Shown here piece after piece: positions 16,886-25,624 of a stretch of 64,000 bases of DNA. The DNA comes from Clostridia bacterium (GTDB lineage: Bacteria; Bacillota; Clostridia; Acetivibrionales; DSM-27016). Position numbers and translations under genes: made by a program. Under the pieces are notes generated by a model. The model was not told where the DNA came from. It made no database searches and was given only the letters and a program-made list of their open reading frames with translations. Every line of letters begins with the position of its first letter. Position 1 is the first letter of the stretch. The stretch is taken from the NCBI GenBank assembly GCA_026414765.1, contig JAOAIJ010000023.1, forward strand, positions 62,001 through 126,000. Reading direction: 5' to 3'.

Positions 16886-17677
16886 ATGGGAAAATGTGAA
16901 GAACATTTTGTAAAAATCGAAGCAGGACAAATTTTGAATCCTGACCACTTTCCACCACCAAATGAATTAGTATGTATACAGGTTCCTAAAGTATTTGACC
17001 AGGTAGCTTTAAGAAGCTGCCAGACTGTTATGGATGTAGCTCTTCCGGGGGCGGTTGCCGGGAGTACAAATGTCCTTTTCAGACAGGCATACAACTTCAA
17101 TATTACTGATATCACTGTTTATAGTAAAACAGATTCTATGACAAAACCTGGGTTTAAAAAGCTTAAACTTACAGTAACAGTTACCTTCGATATTGACTAT
17201 GCTTATGTTGATAGTCTGGGAGTACGCCATGAGCCTACTCTTAGAGGTTATACTTCAGTATTCGATATCACAGTTAACGAAATATACTGCCCTGACTGTG
17301 TAACTCAGATCGGCTTGGTCCGTTACCCGGGCGGTACAGGTGCTATAGATGAAGATGGCAACCTTGTAAAAGCCGAAGCGCTTATAGAAGTATTCAATAC
17401 CGCAATTGCTCCTCCGACACCAGGTGTTCCTACTGCTACGTATACTCTCAGTTTTGATATAGGAGCATTTTTCATAATCAAATGTGAATGTGTAGTACAA
17501 TTGCTGATTCCAGCATATGGTTACTGCCCGATTCCGCCTGAGCAAACCATATCTGAATCTCAGAGGAACTGCAGTATTTTCAGCGATAGATGCTTGACCC
17601 CGTTCCCGCCCCAATTTTTCCCCGATCAGAAGTGGAATCCTTTGGATAAGGGAAAAAAGGAAGATTGGGATGATTAA
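16886..17677 (+). CDS. Conserved clostridial Cys-containing protein, possible spore-surface component
   Basis: A 263-residue protein I cannot assign with certainty. It has no signal peptide or membrane helix. It starts with a region containing ELVCIQVPKVFDQVALRSC, a motif I associate with conserved clostridial proteins of unknown role, sometimes near spore-coat genes. The middle looks like repeated beta strands (KLTVTVTFDIDYAYV; TYTLSFDIGAFFIIKCECVVQL), and the end is acidic (WNPLDKGKKEDWDD). Ten or more cysteines are spread through it, which would suit cross-linked structural protein. The ribosome site AAGGAGG is very strong, implying high expression. Neighbouring coat-like genes support, but do not prove, a spore-surface role. 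Confidence 0.6.
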   Translation: MGKCEEHFVKIEAGQILNPDHFPPPNELVCIQVPKVFDQVALRSCQTVMDVALPGAVAGSTNVLFRQAYNFNITDITVYSKTDSMTKPGFKKLKLTVTVTFDIDYAYVDSLGVRHEPTLRGYTSVFDITVNEIYCPDCVTQIGLVRYPGGTGAIDEDGNLVKAEALIEVFNTAIAPPTPGVPTATYTLSFDIGAFFIIKCECVVQLLIPAYGYCPIPPEQTISESQRNCSIFSDRCLTPFPPQFFPDQKWNPLDKGKKEDWDD

Positions 17678-17735
17678 TCTTATACATTATAGAAATGCAG
17701 GCTTTAGTAGATAAGCAATAAAAATGCTTTTCCAG

Positions 17736-17789
17736 ATAGTCTGGTGGCTATTGACTATTTATCTTTAAGGCATAGAGCCGCCAGACTAT
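17736..17789 (+). repeat. Long imperfect inverted repeat upstream of the DUF3343 gene
   Basis: ATAGTCTGGTGGCTAT (17736-17751) pairs with the complementary stretch 17772-17789 (AGCCGCCAGACTAT at its core), about 14 base pairs with one wobble and a 20-base loop. No T-run follows, so it is not a typical terminator; it may end the upstream message by processing or control the downstream gene. Confidence 0.55.
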
Positions 17790-17828
17790 AGCTTGCATTT
17801 CTATATACTTTCCTTTGGGGTGATTAAA

Positions 17829-18092
17829 ATGGTATTTTATTACACTGCTCTTCAATCAAGAGCTCATGCTTTCTTATTAGAGAGAAGGATGAAAAGTGAA
17901 GGTGTTGAGTGTGAATTAGCATTTATGCCAAGACCTATACTCAGAGATTTATGTAATCTGGGTGTCAAGTTTAAGGACAGCGATTTCCAATCAGCTGTGC
18001 GGATCATTAGACAGTCAGGTTTACCCGGAATAAAGGTTTATAAGGAAACTATCTACCCAAACAACAGCCAGTATACGGAAATAATTATCTGA
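17829..18092 (+). CDS. DUF3343 family small protein
   Basis: An 87-residue protein of the DUF3343 family, annotated in databases as a putative Se/S carrier-like protein. It reads MVFYYTALQSRAHAFLLERRMKSEGVECELAFMP in overlapping order, with the family's conserved fold: a beta strand, a helix holding the ALLAE-like segment, and a PRPI segment. The usual motif has a Cys or Ser-rich stretch after PR; here it is PRPILRDLCNLGVKF. ATG 17829 is chosen because GGGGTGA lies 5-6 bases upstream; the open frame extends 12 codons further up without a site. Confidence 0.75.
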   Translation: MVFYYTALQSRAHAFLLERRMKSEGVECELAFMPRPILRDLCNLGVKFKDSDFQSAVRIIRQSGLPGIKVYKETIYPNNSQYTEIII

Positions 18093-18093
18093 A

Positions 18094-18136
18094 AAACGAG
18101 CACATGATCGAGTATCATCATGTGCTCGTTTATTTT
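18094..18136. terminator. Bidirectional terminator between DUF3343 and epimerase genes
   Basis: Fourteen-base perfect arms (18094-18107, 18118-18131) with an A-run before and ATTTTTAT after. It serves both converging genes. Confidence 0.88.
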
Positions 18137-18141
18137 TATCT

Positions 18142-19146
18142 TTATTTATTAAAGTTGTTTTTATACCATTGAACCATTTCTTTCAGACCGTCTTCCAACC
18201 TTATTCTGCTTGACCAGTTGAGATGGCTTCTGGATTTACAACTGTTCAACAGCAACTGTCTAGGCTCTTTTAATGTACCAGGTACATGATCCAGGATGCT
18301 TTCTGGCTTATTAAGATGCTTAAGTATTTTTCTTGCTATATCAACATTTGAGGCCTCTTCGCCTGTACCAAGGTTATAAGTCTCTCCAGGCCTTCCATAG
18401 AATAATACTCTGATAAGGGCAATTGAGTTATCCTGTACATGAATCCATTCCTTAATCCTGTAATCTTCTTCGGATATACGTACAGGAGTATCTTCCAATG
18501 CATTTAGTATAAACCTTGGAATAAAATTTTCCGTATGTTGGTGTGGACCATAATTTGTACAGCATCGTGCTATTATGGAAGGTATGTCGTAGGATCTGGA
18601 AAATGCGCTGACCATCAGATCTGCAGCTGCTTTTGAAGCAGAAAAGGATGTTTCCGGAATAACAGGGGACTCTTCCAGAATATAGTTTTTATCTGATTTT
18701 GAATGATTCTCTCCGATACCATACACTTCATCTGTGGAAATCTGAATAAATCTGCTGCTTTTAAAACTACGCCGATTCCAGATATACCTTAGTCCTTCGA
18801 GAAGAGTCATAGTACCCATTATATTTGTTTCTGCAAACATTGTAGGCCGTTCAATAAACCTGTCAGTATCCGAGAGATTTTTTTTCGGCGATTCTGACGC
18901 AAAGTTAATTACAAAATCAGGTTTATATTTTTTAAGTACATAGTTAACAAGTTCATAGTTGCATATGTCGCCTTTTATGAAATGATATCTCGGTGAGTCT
19001 TCAAGTTCCCTTAAATTTGCTGAATTACCTGTATGTGAAAGCTTGTCAATGTTTACAACTAAAAAATTCTTATTACGGCCTAAAAAGTATTTTATGAAAA
19101 AGCTCCCAATAAAACCTGCACCTCCGGCAGCAAGTAAAACCTTCAT
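18142..19146 (-). CDS. RfbB-like NAD-dependent sugar dehydratase/epimerase with catalytic Tyr replaced by Phe
   Basis: A 334-residue short-chain dehydrogenase/reductase of the extended class, closest in pattern to dTDP-glucose 4,6-dehydratase. The NAD-binding GGAGFIGS and the STDEVYG segment (Asp139-Glu140, the dehydratase acid/base pair) are intact. The catalytic YxxxK is not: the sequence is TSFSASKAAAD, with Phe168 where Tyr is needed and Lys172 kept. The usual HxAAESHVDRS segment is also altered (NFASESPKKNLS). It may be a binding protein, have changed chemistry, or be inactive. It stands alone on the minus strand next to the protease and collagen-like genes. Confidence 0.85.
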   Translation of the reverse strand: MKVLLAAGGAGFIGSFFIKYFLGRNKNFLVVNIDKLSHTGNSANLRELEDSPRYHFIKGDICNYELVNYVLKKYKPDFVINFASESPKKNLSDTDRFIERPTMFAETNIMGTMTLLEGLRYIWNRRSFKSSRFIQISTDEVYGIGENHSKSDKNYILEESPVIPETSFSASKAAADLMVSAFSRSYDIPSIIARCCTNYGPHQHTENFIPRFILNALEDTPVRISEEDYRIKEWIHVQDNSIALIRVLFYGRPGETYNLGTGEEASNVDIARKILKHLNKPESILDHVPGTLKEPRQLLLNSCKSRSHLNWSSRIRLEDGLKEMVQWYKNNFNK

Positions 19147-19377
19147 GCAAAATGCCCCCCTTTACAAAATTTAAAGCATAAATTTTCTGAATGCTTATCT
19201 GACGCTTGGAATTTAAACAGCAGCTGACATACTGATAAGCTCTGAAATATGTATTGGTAAGATATGGTCATACTACCCCGGGTTAAGGTTAATAAATTAT
19301 GTATACTACTATATTATTAAGTGTGCCTGGTTATTGTGTCTGTTTATTATTGCAAATACCCAATTCTTAAGCTAATC

Positions 19378-19404
19378 ACAATTTGCTGCGGTAAACATAA
19401 TATG
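19378..19404 (+). promoter_or_regulatory. Sigma-K-like promoter upstream of the papain-like protease gene
   Basis: The mother-cell consensus is AC, 16-17 bases, CATANNNTA. Here AC (19378-19379) is followed by exactly 16 bases and CATAATATG (19396-19404), one mismatch in the last position. It lies about 60 bases before the ATG at 19466. Short consensus, so chance matches occur. Confidence 0.4.
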
Positions 19405-19465
19405 TTAGTAGATTAATATGTCTACTAATTCATCGTGTATTTTCAATAGGAGAGGGTGTATTTTT

Positions 19466-21607
19466 ATGCCGAATAGTCAGTATCAACTTAAACAAACACC
19501 ACTCAGCCAGGAATTTTTAGATTTTTTTAGCAATAATAAGATGAATATTCAATCTGGTGGTTTTATCCCGGGGCACATTCCGGTTCCGGTCAAGGTGCCT
19601 CAGGTAAAAAATGGACAGAAATCAGTTGAAGCTTTACCGGCTTCCTTCGATTTGAGAATTGTATCGCCAGAAAAGCTGACACCGGTTAAAAATCAGGGAC
19701 CACATGGTACCTGCTGGGCATTTGCAACACTTGGTTCCATGGAGTCATGTCAGCTTCCGGAAGAGACTTATGATTTTTCAGAAAACAACCTGATAAATAC
19801 GCATGGGTTTGATTGGGGGCCTGATACAGGGGGAAACAGTCAGATATCCACGGCTTATATGGCAAGGTGGAGTGGCCCGGTGTATGAATCTGATGATCCA
19901 TATTATAATCCTGTTCCTAACCCCATGCCGCCGCGTAAGCATATACAGGAAGTTTTAAATCTGCCGGACAGGACAGGGAGCCTTGACAATGACACAATAA
20001 AGCAGGCAATTATGGATTATGGTGCAGTATACACAGCTATGAACTGGAATGATGCCTGCTATAATCCTGTAAATTTTTCATACTACAGTCCGGCACCTGA
20101 CAATGCTAATCATGCAGTTGCTTTTATAGGATGGGATGACAATTATCCTGCTGCAAATTTTACTCCGCAAGCACCGGGGAACGGAGCTTTTATACTTAGG
20201 AACAGCTGGGGTACAAGTTGGGGAGAAGCGGGATATTTCTATGCATCATACTATGATGTAAATCTTCAGGAATTTTCTGTATTTAGTAATGCCGAGAAAA
20301 TTGATAATTTTGCATCTGTTTACCAGTATGACCCCTTTGGGCATATTGGCAATGTAACTTATGGAGGTTTGAATGACAGCATATGGATGGCTAATGTTTT
20401 CACAGCAATTTCGGATGAACCTTTAACTGCAATCGGTTTTTACACTATTTATCCCGGTTCTGAATATGAAATCAGCATATACAGGGATAATGCTCCTGGA
20501 AATCCGTCGAGCGGAGTTTATTCCGGTGGGATTGCCGGATTTTTCCTATATGCCGGATACCACACGATTATATTGGATTCTCCTATTCCGATTACAAATG
20601 GTCAGAGCTTTTCCGTCGTTATTAAGCTCACTAAAATCGGGTATGGGGTTTTAGCTGCAACAGAAATTAGACTAATCGGTTATGACAGTGCAGCAGTAAG
20701 CTATCCCGGAGAAAGTTATGCAAGTCCTGACGGCAGTACATGGGAAGATCTATATGATTATAATCTCGGTAACATGTGCATAAAAGCGTTTACCAGAGGG
20801 AGTGTACCTCAGGCCGATCTTGTGATAGATAAATACGACCTGCCTGACCCGGTTATGATAAACAATATTTTGACATATAGTATCAAAGTAACCAATAAAG
20901 GTACTGGTACAGCTACAAATGTAGTGATGACTGATAAACTGCCAAGTGAAACGAGCTTTATTTCTGCCAGTCTGGGTGCATACAACCCTGATACGGGAGT
21001 GCTGACTGCAAATATAGGAACTTTGTCAGCAAATGCAGAAATTACTATTGTCATTACTGTTAAGACTCTCGCTGCCGGAATTATAACAAATACAGCTTTT
21101 GTTACAAGTGATCAGACTGCTGAAAAAACTATTGCTCATACAACAGCAGTCCTTGAAACAATATGCATGCAAAGCAACATGGTATTGGATACCTATCAGT
21201 TTACACAGCATTACGGAGTTTCTTTCAACTGGAAAACAATACTCAACTCAAACACAGCTCCATCTTCAGCCGATTGTGTAATTACCGGTATGAAAAGCTA
21301 TATCAATGCACTTACTGTGCCCGATATGAAAGGAATGATTCAAGCATTGGTTACTGTTTCGATTGAGGCATGGTTAAAGCTTGTGGATAATGAAAAGGAG
21401 ATCTATTATAATTCTTCATTCAGCTTCAACAGACAGGTTGAGTTATATGCTCCGGGACAGTCAAGTCTCTCTTCTGATATAGCCGGCGCATCAACAAACT
21501 GTACGGTTAATGGGGATTATGTTTTTTGTGAGTATGATACCAACGTACTCGCCGAATCGAGAGGTAAAGCACAGTTAAGAGTACTGGCTGCCGGATCATG
21601 TAATTAG
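19466..21607 (+). CDS. Papain-like (C1A) cysteine protease with lectin-like and DUF11 domains, no signal peptide
   Basis: A 713-residue protein. Residues about 55-290 are a C1A peptidase: oxyanion Gln77 and nucleophile Cys83 in NQGPHGTCWAFATLGS, His216 in NANHAVAFIGWD, and Asn246 in FILRNSWGTSWGEAGYF. A beta-rich, lectin-like domain follows, then a DUF11 domain (about 450-560; DLVIDKYDLPDPVMINN, TNKGTGTATNVVMTDKLPS), then a C-terminal domain I do not recognise. No export signal is seen, and the short N-terminal segment before the catalytic domain may act as a propeptide. ATG 19466 follows GGAGAGGGTG. With the collagen-like gene next door and a sigma-K-like promoter, a spore-coat or exosporium protease is plausible. 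Confidence 0.85.
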   Translation: MPNSQYQLKQTPLSQEFLDFFSNNKMNIQSGGFIPGHIPVPVKVPQVKNGQKSVEALPASFDLRIVSPEKLTPVKNQGPHGTCWAFATLGSMESCQLPEETYDFSENNLINTHGFDWGPDTGGNSQISTAYMARWSGPVYESDDPYYNPVPNPMPPRKHIQEVLNLPDRTGSLDNDTIKQAIMDYGAVYTAMNWNDACYNPVNFSYYSPAPDNANHAVAFIGWDDNYPAANFTPQAPGNGAFILRNSWGTSWGEAGYFYASYYDVNLQEFSVFSNAEKIDNFASVYQYDPFGHIGNVTYGGLNDSIWMANVFTAISDEPLTAIGFYTIYPGSEYEISIYRDNAPGNPSSGVYSGGIAGFFLYAGYHTIILDSPIPITNGQSFSVVIKLTKIGYGVLAATEIRLIGYDSAAVSYPGESYASPDGSTWEDLYDYNLGNMCIKAFTRGSVPQADLVIDKYDLPDPVMINNILTYSIKVTNKGTGTATNVVMTDKLPSETSFISASLGAYNPDTGVLTANIGTLSANAEITIVITVKTLAAGIITNTAFVTSDQTAEKTIAHTTAVLETICMQSNMVLDTYQFTQHYGVSFNWKTILNSNTAPSSADCVITGMKSYINALTVPDMKGMIQALVTVSIEAWLKLVDNEKEIYYNSSFSFNRQVELYAPGQSSLSSDIAGASTNCTVNGDYVFCEYDTNVLAESRGKAQLRVLAAGSCN

Positions 21608-21629
21608 TTTGCTGGCAAGGAGACGCATT

Positions 21630-21698
21630 ATGACTAAGTTCCTGAGTTTGAATTACAGACAATCACAAGTTATGTCAACGTTGCATATCCTGTATTAA
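21630..21698 (+). CDS. Possible 22-residue small ORF
   Basis: ATG 21630 has a perfectly placed AAGGAGA six bases upstream and opens a 22-codon frame (MTKFLSLNYRQSQVMSTLHI, then LY) ending at TAA 21696-21698. It lies between the protease and collagen-like genes and overlaps a sigma-K-like promoter match. No family recognised. It could be a real micro-protein translated from the protease message, or a relic. Confidence 0.35.
   Translation: MTKFLSLNYRQSQVMSTLHILY
21665..21692 (+). promoter_or_regulatory. Sigma-K-like promoter upstream of the collagen-like gene
   Basis: AC (21665-21666), 17 bases, then CATATCCTG (21684-21692), matching CATANNNTA except for the last base, the same deviation as the match before the protease gene. 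It ends 37 bases before the ATG. Confidence 0.4.
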
Positions 21699-21729
21699 CG
21701 TTACTTGATAAGGGGGGAGATTGTATAAG

Positions 21730-22572
21730 ATGAAGAATAAAGAAAGAGAAATTTATCAATGGGATGGGCATTGCAATGACCCTGCAAAGAATAATCTGGA
21801 AATTCTAAAAGAACAAATTGAATATGAAAAATGGAAGCAAAATAATCAATACAACAGTGTAAAGCACAGTTGCAATGATGATGACGATGACGATGACGAA
21901 GAGGAAGACAATGAAAAACATCACCACGGGAGGCCGCCATGTCCGCCCAAACCACCATGTCCACCTAAACCACCATGTCCTGTAATATGTCCTACTGGAC
22001 CAAGAGGACCAATTGGACCTCCGGGACCGGCAGGAGCAACAGGACCGACAGGGCCGACGGGACCAGCAGGAGCAACAGGGCCAGGGTGTGTCGTAGGATG
22101 CCTGTGTGTAGATCAGATGTCTAATATTATCAGCCAGCTGCTGCAGAACTCTACTAATATTGGTGTACAGGTAAATGTAGAGAATGGAGGTCTTGAGACC
22201 GGTAATCTGGAAGCGCTTACTACAGACGGTATTGTATTGCTGAACGGTGCTACCAACAATGCTGTAAGTCTTTGCAAACTGGCATGGCTCAGGCTGCAAA
22301 ACAACACATTTGAACAGTTTACCAACCCGACAATAAGTTTACTGACACTTCCACAGCCGCCTCTGGACTGCTGTGAAGACCGTTGTGAACTGGGGGTAAG
22401 GAACCAATTGACCATAGGTGCCGAAGTGAATATCAGAGCAGGAGGAACTTCTACCGGTAACAGGAGGGTTAATCAGACCCAGGTAGGTATAGCCCTGATA
22501 GGAAATGTGAACATGCCTGGAGAGTCAGACACAGCTGTATCAACATGTGAAGTGGAGATTATCAGGAGTTAG
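21730..22572 (+). CDS. Collagen-like protein, candidate spore-surface glycoprotein
   Basis: About 280 residues. The N-terminal 60 residues carry a run of seven Asp and three Glu and then HHHG. Next come three PPCPPK-type Cys/Pro repeats and a collagen-like stretch of ten Gly-X-Y triplets rich in Thr at Y (GATGPTGPTGPAGATGPG). The C-terminal region (about 125-280) is Cys-containing and built of two similar halves (GVQVNVENGG..TGN and GAEVNIRAGGTSTGN). Clostridial and Bacillus exosporium filaments (BclA-like) share this plan, with glycans on the Thr of GPT triplets. No signal peptide. The glycosyltransferase operon begins 60 bases later. ATG 21730 is chosen over TTG 21721 by ribosome-site spacing. 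Confidence 0.82.
   Translation: MKNKEREIYQWDGHCNDPAKNNLEILKEQIEYEKWKQNNQYNSVKHSCNDDDDDDDEEEDNEKHHHGRPPCPPKPPCPPKPPCPVICPTGPRGPIGPPGPAGATGPTGPTGPAGATGPGCVVGCLCVDQMSNIISQLLQNSTNIGVQVNVENGGLETGNLEALTTDGIVLLNGATNNAVSLCKLAWLRLQNNTFEQFTNPTISLLTLPQPPLDCCEDRCELGVRNQLTIGAEVNIRAGGTSTGNRRVNQTQVGIALIGNVNMPGESDTAVSTCEVEIIRS
21997..22086 (+). repeat. Collagen Gly-X-Y triplet repeat tract
   Basis: Ten uninterrupted Gly-X-Y codon triplets: GPR GPI GPP GPA GAT, then GPT GPT GPA GAT GPG. The 9-base unit repeats make this tract prone to length change by slippage. Confidence 0.9.
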
Positions 22573-22579
22573 TAAAAAT

Positions 22580-22608
22580 ATGGGGGAAGTGCAGTGCATT
22601 TCCCTCAT
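22580..22608 (+). repeat. Hairpin between collagen-like and glycosyltransferase genes
   Basis: ATGGGGGAA ... TTTCCCTCAT forms an imperfect stem of about 9 pairs with no T-run. It could partly terminate or process the message so the structural protein is made in excess over the enzymes. Confidence 0.35.
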
Positions 22609-22632
22609 AGATTACATAATGGGGGTGGAAGG

Positions 22633-23724
22633 ATGTTAACGATAAGCCTCTGCATGATTGTCAGGAATGAGGAGGCGAATATAGGAAAATGCCTTGAATC
22701 GGTTTATGATCTTGTTGATGAAATAGTTATAGTAGACACCGGATCTACTGATAAAACAAAGGTGATAGCTTCTCTATATACATCAAATATTTATGATTTC
22801 GAATGGGAAGACAACTTTTCTACTGCCAGAAATTTTTCATTTTCCAAAGCAACAAAAGAATATGTTTTCTGGCTGGATGCCGACGATGTCCTTCTTGATA
22901 CAGACAGACAAAGATTTAGAGACTTGAAGTACAGTATGGATCCAAGTATAGATGTATTGCTTTTCAAATACAATTACAGCCATGATGAAAATGGCAATGT
23001 AGTAATAGCACATTATAGAGAGAGACTTTTAAAAAGAAGCAGGAACTTCAGATGGAAAGACCCTATCCATGAATATCTGGATGTGAACGGGAAAATAGCT
23101 GTAGCCAATATTTGTGTCACTCATACGAAACCATTTGGGATAAATCACCGGAATATCAGGATTTTCGAAAAAATGATTTCGGAAGGTAAGGAATTGAACC
23201 CAAGAAACATGTATTATTTTGCAAGAGAGCTGTATAGTCATGAAAGGTATGATGAAGCTATCATGTACTTTACCAGATTTCTGGATTCAGGAAAAGGACT
23301 TTTGGAAGACAGCTTAAATACATGTTACTGTCTGGCAATCTGCTATAAGCGGAAAAAAGAATATGACAAGATGATGGGCTACATTTTCAAAAGCTTTGAA
23401 TATACTGTTCCAAGGGCGGAATTTTGCTGTGAACTGGGACATTACTTTTTAAGTAAAAAGGAATATCACACTGCAATTTACTGGTATGAGCAGGCACTCA
23501 CAGTAAAAAAACCAAAGCACTTATGGGGATTTGATATTGTAGACTGCTGGGACTTCATACCATGCATACAGCTTGCAGTTTGTTATGACAGACTTGGTGA
23601 TATGGAAAAGGCAGTAAAATATAATGATTTGGCTGCACAGTGCAAGCCTGAAGATGTACAGGTTTTAATGAATAAACAATATTTTAGCTATAAATCAGGG
23701 TCACAAACTGCATTGTCACCATAA
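22633..23724 (+). CDS. GT2 glycosyltransferase with C-terminal TPR repeats (copy 1)
   Basis: About 363 residues. The N-terminal GT-A domain (1-200) shows the start LTISLCMIVRNEEANI, the nucleotide-binding VDTGSTDKT, and the metal-binding WLDADDV; DPIHEYL follows. The C-terminal half is TPR-like helices, with units such as YFARELYSHERYDEAIMYF and GHYFLSKKEYHTAIYWY. Such GT2-TPR proteins add sugars to surface proteins; the TPR part may hold the acceptor. ATG 22633 has GGGGGTGGAAGG just upstream. First of three tandem paralogues following the collagen-like gene. Confidence 0.88.
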   Translation: MLTISLCMIVRNEEANIGKCLESVYDLVDEIVIVDTGSTDKTKVIASLYTSNIYDFEWEDNFSTARNFSFSKATKEYVFWLDADDVLLDTDRQRFRDLKYSMDPSIDVLLFKYNYSHDENGNVVIAHYRERLLKRSRNFRWKDPIHEYLDVNGKIAVANICVTHTKPFGINHRNIRIFEKMISEGKELNPRNMYYFARELYSHERYDEAIMYFTRFLDSGKGLLEDSLNTCYCLAICYKRKKEYDKMMGYIFKSFEYTVPRAEFCCELGHYFLSKKEYHTAIYWYEQALTVKKPKHLWGFDIVDCWDFIPCIQLAVCYDRLGDMEKAVKYNDLAAQCKPEDVQVLMNKQYFSYKSGSQTALSP

Positions 23725-23760
23725 AATGATTACAGAATCATTGGTGATAGGAGTGGTAAT

Positions 23761-25584
23761 GTGGTTTCAATCAGCTTATGCATGATAGTAAAGAATGAAG
23801 AGGCTGTTTTGGAAAACTGCCTTGAATCGGTTTCTGATATTATGGATGAGATAATTATTGTAGATACCGGTTCTACTGATAAGACTATAGAAATAGCGAA
23901 ACGGTTTACCGGCAAGATATTCCATTTCGAGTGGATAGATGACTTCTCTGCTGCAAGGAATTTCTCCTTTTCAAAGGCGACTAAGGACTATATTTTCTGG
24001 CTTGATGCAGATGATGTGCTGCTGGAACAGGACAGAAAAAAGTTCAATGACTTGAAGCAGGCTTTGGATCCATCGATAGATGTGGTAATGATGAAATATA
24101 ACTACTCCTTCGATGAGCGGGGAAATACTACTCTATCTCTGTTTAGAGAAAGGCTTTTAAAAAGATCCGGAAACTTCAAGTGGATCGATCCTATCCACGA
24201 ATATCTGGAAACCGGCGGCAACATTATCAATTCAGACGTGTGTGTTACTCACAGGAGGACTCATTCTGCTCGGGGCAGAAATCTGAAAATCTTTGAAAGT
24301 ATGAAAAAACAGAATAAAACTTTCAGTCCAAGGAATCTTTTTTATTTTGCAAAGGAGCTATATTATAACGGCAGATACGAAGAGGCCATAGAGTATTTCA
24401 ATAAATTCCTTGATACAGAAGAAGGCTGGGTTGAGGATAACATATGTTCATGCTATGAAATGGCTAAATGCTATAAACTCACAAATGACAGAAAGAACGC
24501 ACTCAAAGCCCTGATGAGGGGGATTGAATACAGCGGTACACCAAGGGCGGAAATTTGCTGTGAGCTGGGATACTTTTACATGGATGTCTGCGATTATGAA
24601 AAGGCGATTTATTGGTTTAAGACTGCGGTAAGTCAAAAATTACCTGAGGGAAACTGGGGTTTTTTCCTGCTGGACTGTTGGGGGTATCTGCCTTGTATAG
24701 AATTGTGCGTCTGCCATTACCGGATAGGAAATTTAGAAGAATCTATCAAATACAATAATAAAGCTGGGGAGTTCAAGACTGATGATCCTTCGGTGATTTC
24801 AAACCGGAAATTCTTTGAGGAACTATACAGGAAGAATGAGCTTTCCGAAAAAGCTGTAAATATCTTGTTTCCAAAGCAAAATAAGCAGGGAGCAAAACTC
24901 ACATTGTCCATGATAGTCAGAAATGAAGGAAAAAGGTATTTGAGAAGGGTCCTTGAAGAGCACAGAAGCTATATAGACGAGGCTGTGATTATAGATGATG
25001 GAAGCACTGATGACACTGTACAGATTTGCTGTGAGGTATTAAAGGGAATACCCGTAAGGCTGGTGCAGAATAAAATTTCAAAGTTTTCAAATGAGGTTGA
25101 ACTAAGGAAGCAGCAGTGGGAGGAAACAGTAAAAACAAACCCGGACTGGATACTAAGCCTTGATGCTGATGAGGTTTTTGAAAGCAGATTCAGGCATGAA
25201 ATCAGAAAAATGATAGAACAGAATGATGTAGACCTTTATTTGTTCAGGCTTTATGATTTCTGGAATGATACGCACTATAGAGAGGATAATTACTGGATTG
25301 GACATTATATATACTGGCCTTTCCTGGTCAAATACAGAAAGGACTACAGCTACAGATGGCAGAATACTCCCCAACACTGCGGAAGGCTGCCACGCAATGT
25401 GATGGATTTACCCAGTAAAAGGTCGGAGCTCAGACTTAAACATTTGGGCTGGATTGATCCGGATGAGCGTATCAGGAAATACCTAAGATACATGGAGTTG
25501 GACCCTGAGGGGAAGTACGGCAATTTAGGACAATATAAATCCATAATGGATGAACGGCCTAACCTCGTGGAATGGGTGGAATAA
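23761..25584 (+). CDS. Double-headed GT2 glycosyltransferase: GT2-TPR-GT2 (copy 2)
   Basis: A 607-residue protein. The first 370 residues parallel the upstream gene (SISLCMIVKNEEAVL, VDTGSTDKT, WLDADDV, DPIHEYL, TPR units). A second GT2-type domain (about 377-607) begins KLTLSMIVRNEGKRYLRRVL, with IDDGSTDDT and LSLDADEVFE, and ends in a His/Trp-rich region (HLGWIDPDERIRKYLRYMELD). Both catalytic domains keep their Asp motifs, so it may add two sugars in sequence. GTG start with GGAGTGG upstream. Tandem duplication with the neighbours is evident. Confidence 0.9.
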   Translation: MVSISLCMIVKNEEAVLENCLESVSDIMDEIIIVDTGSTDKTIEIAKRFTGKIFHFEWIDDFSAARNFSFSKATKDYIFWLDADDVLLEQDRKKFNDLKQALDPSIDVVMMKYNYSFDERGNTTLSLFRERLLKRSGNFKWIDPIHEYLETGGNIINSDVCVTHRRTHSARGRNLKIFESMKKQNKTFSPRNLFYFAKELYYNGRYEEAIEYFNKFLDTEEGWVEDNICSCYEMAKCYKLTNDRKNALKALMRGIEYSGTPRAEICCELGYFYMDVCDYEKAIYWFKTAVSQKLPEGNWGFFLLDCWGYLPCIELCVCHYRIGNLEESIKYNNKAGEFKTDDPSVISNRKFFEELYRKNELSEKAVNILFPKQNKQGAKLTLSMIVRNEGKRYLRRVLEEHRSYIDEAVIIDDGSTDDTVQICCEVLKGIPVRLVQNKISKFSNEVELRKQQWEETVKTNPDWILSLDADEVFESRFRHEIRKMIEQNDVDLYLFRLYDFWNDTHYREDNYWIGHYIYWPFLVKYRKDYSYRWQNTPQHCGRLPRNVMDLPSKRSELRLKHLGWIDPDERIRKYLRYMELDPEGKYGNLGQYKSIMDERPNLVEWVE

Positions 25585-25624
25585 ACATTAATGCTAATCT
25601 ATGTATGTGATGGGTGAGAATAAA

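Noticed and set aside
21997-22086. CRISPR-like or other tandem DNA repeat
   Set aside because: The 9-base periodicity is due to Gly-X-Y codons in a coding frame, with no spacer structure.
21901-22299. Cys/Arg/Ser-rich open frame on the minus strand
   Set aside because: It is the antisense shadow of the collagen-like repeat; composition follows from the repeat codons.
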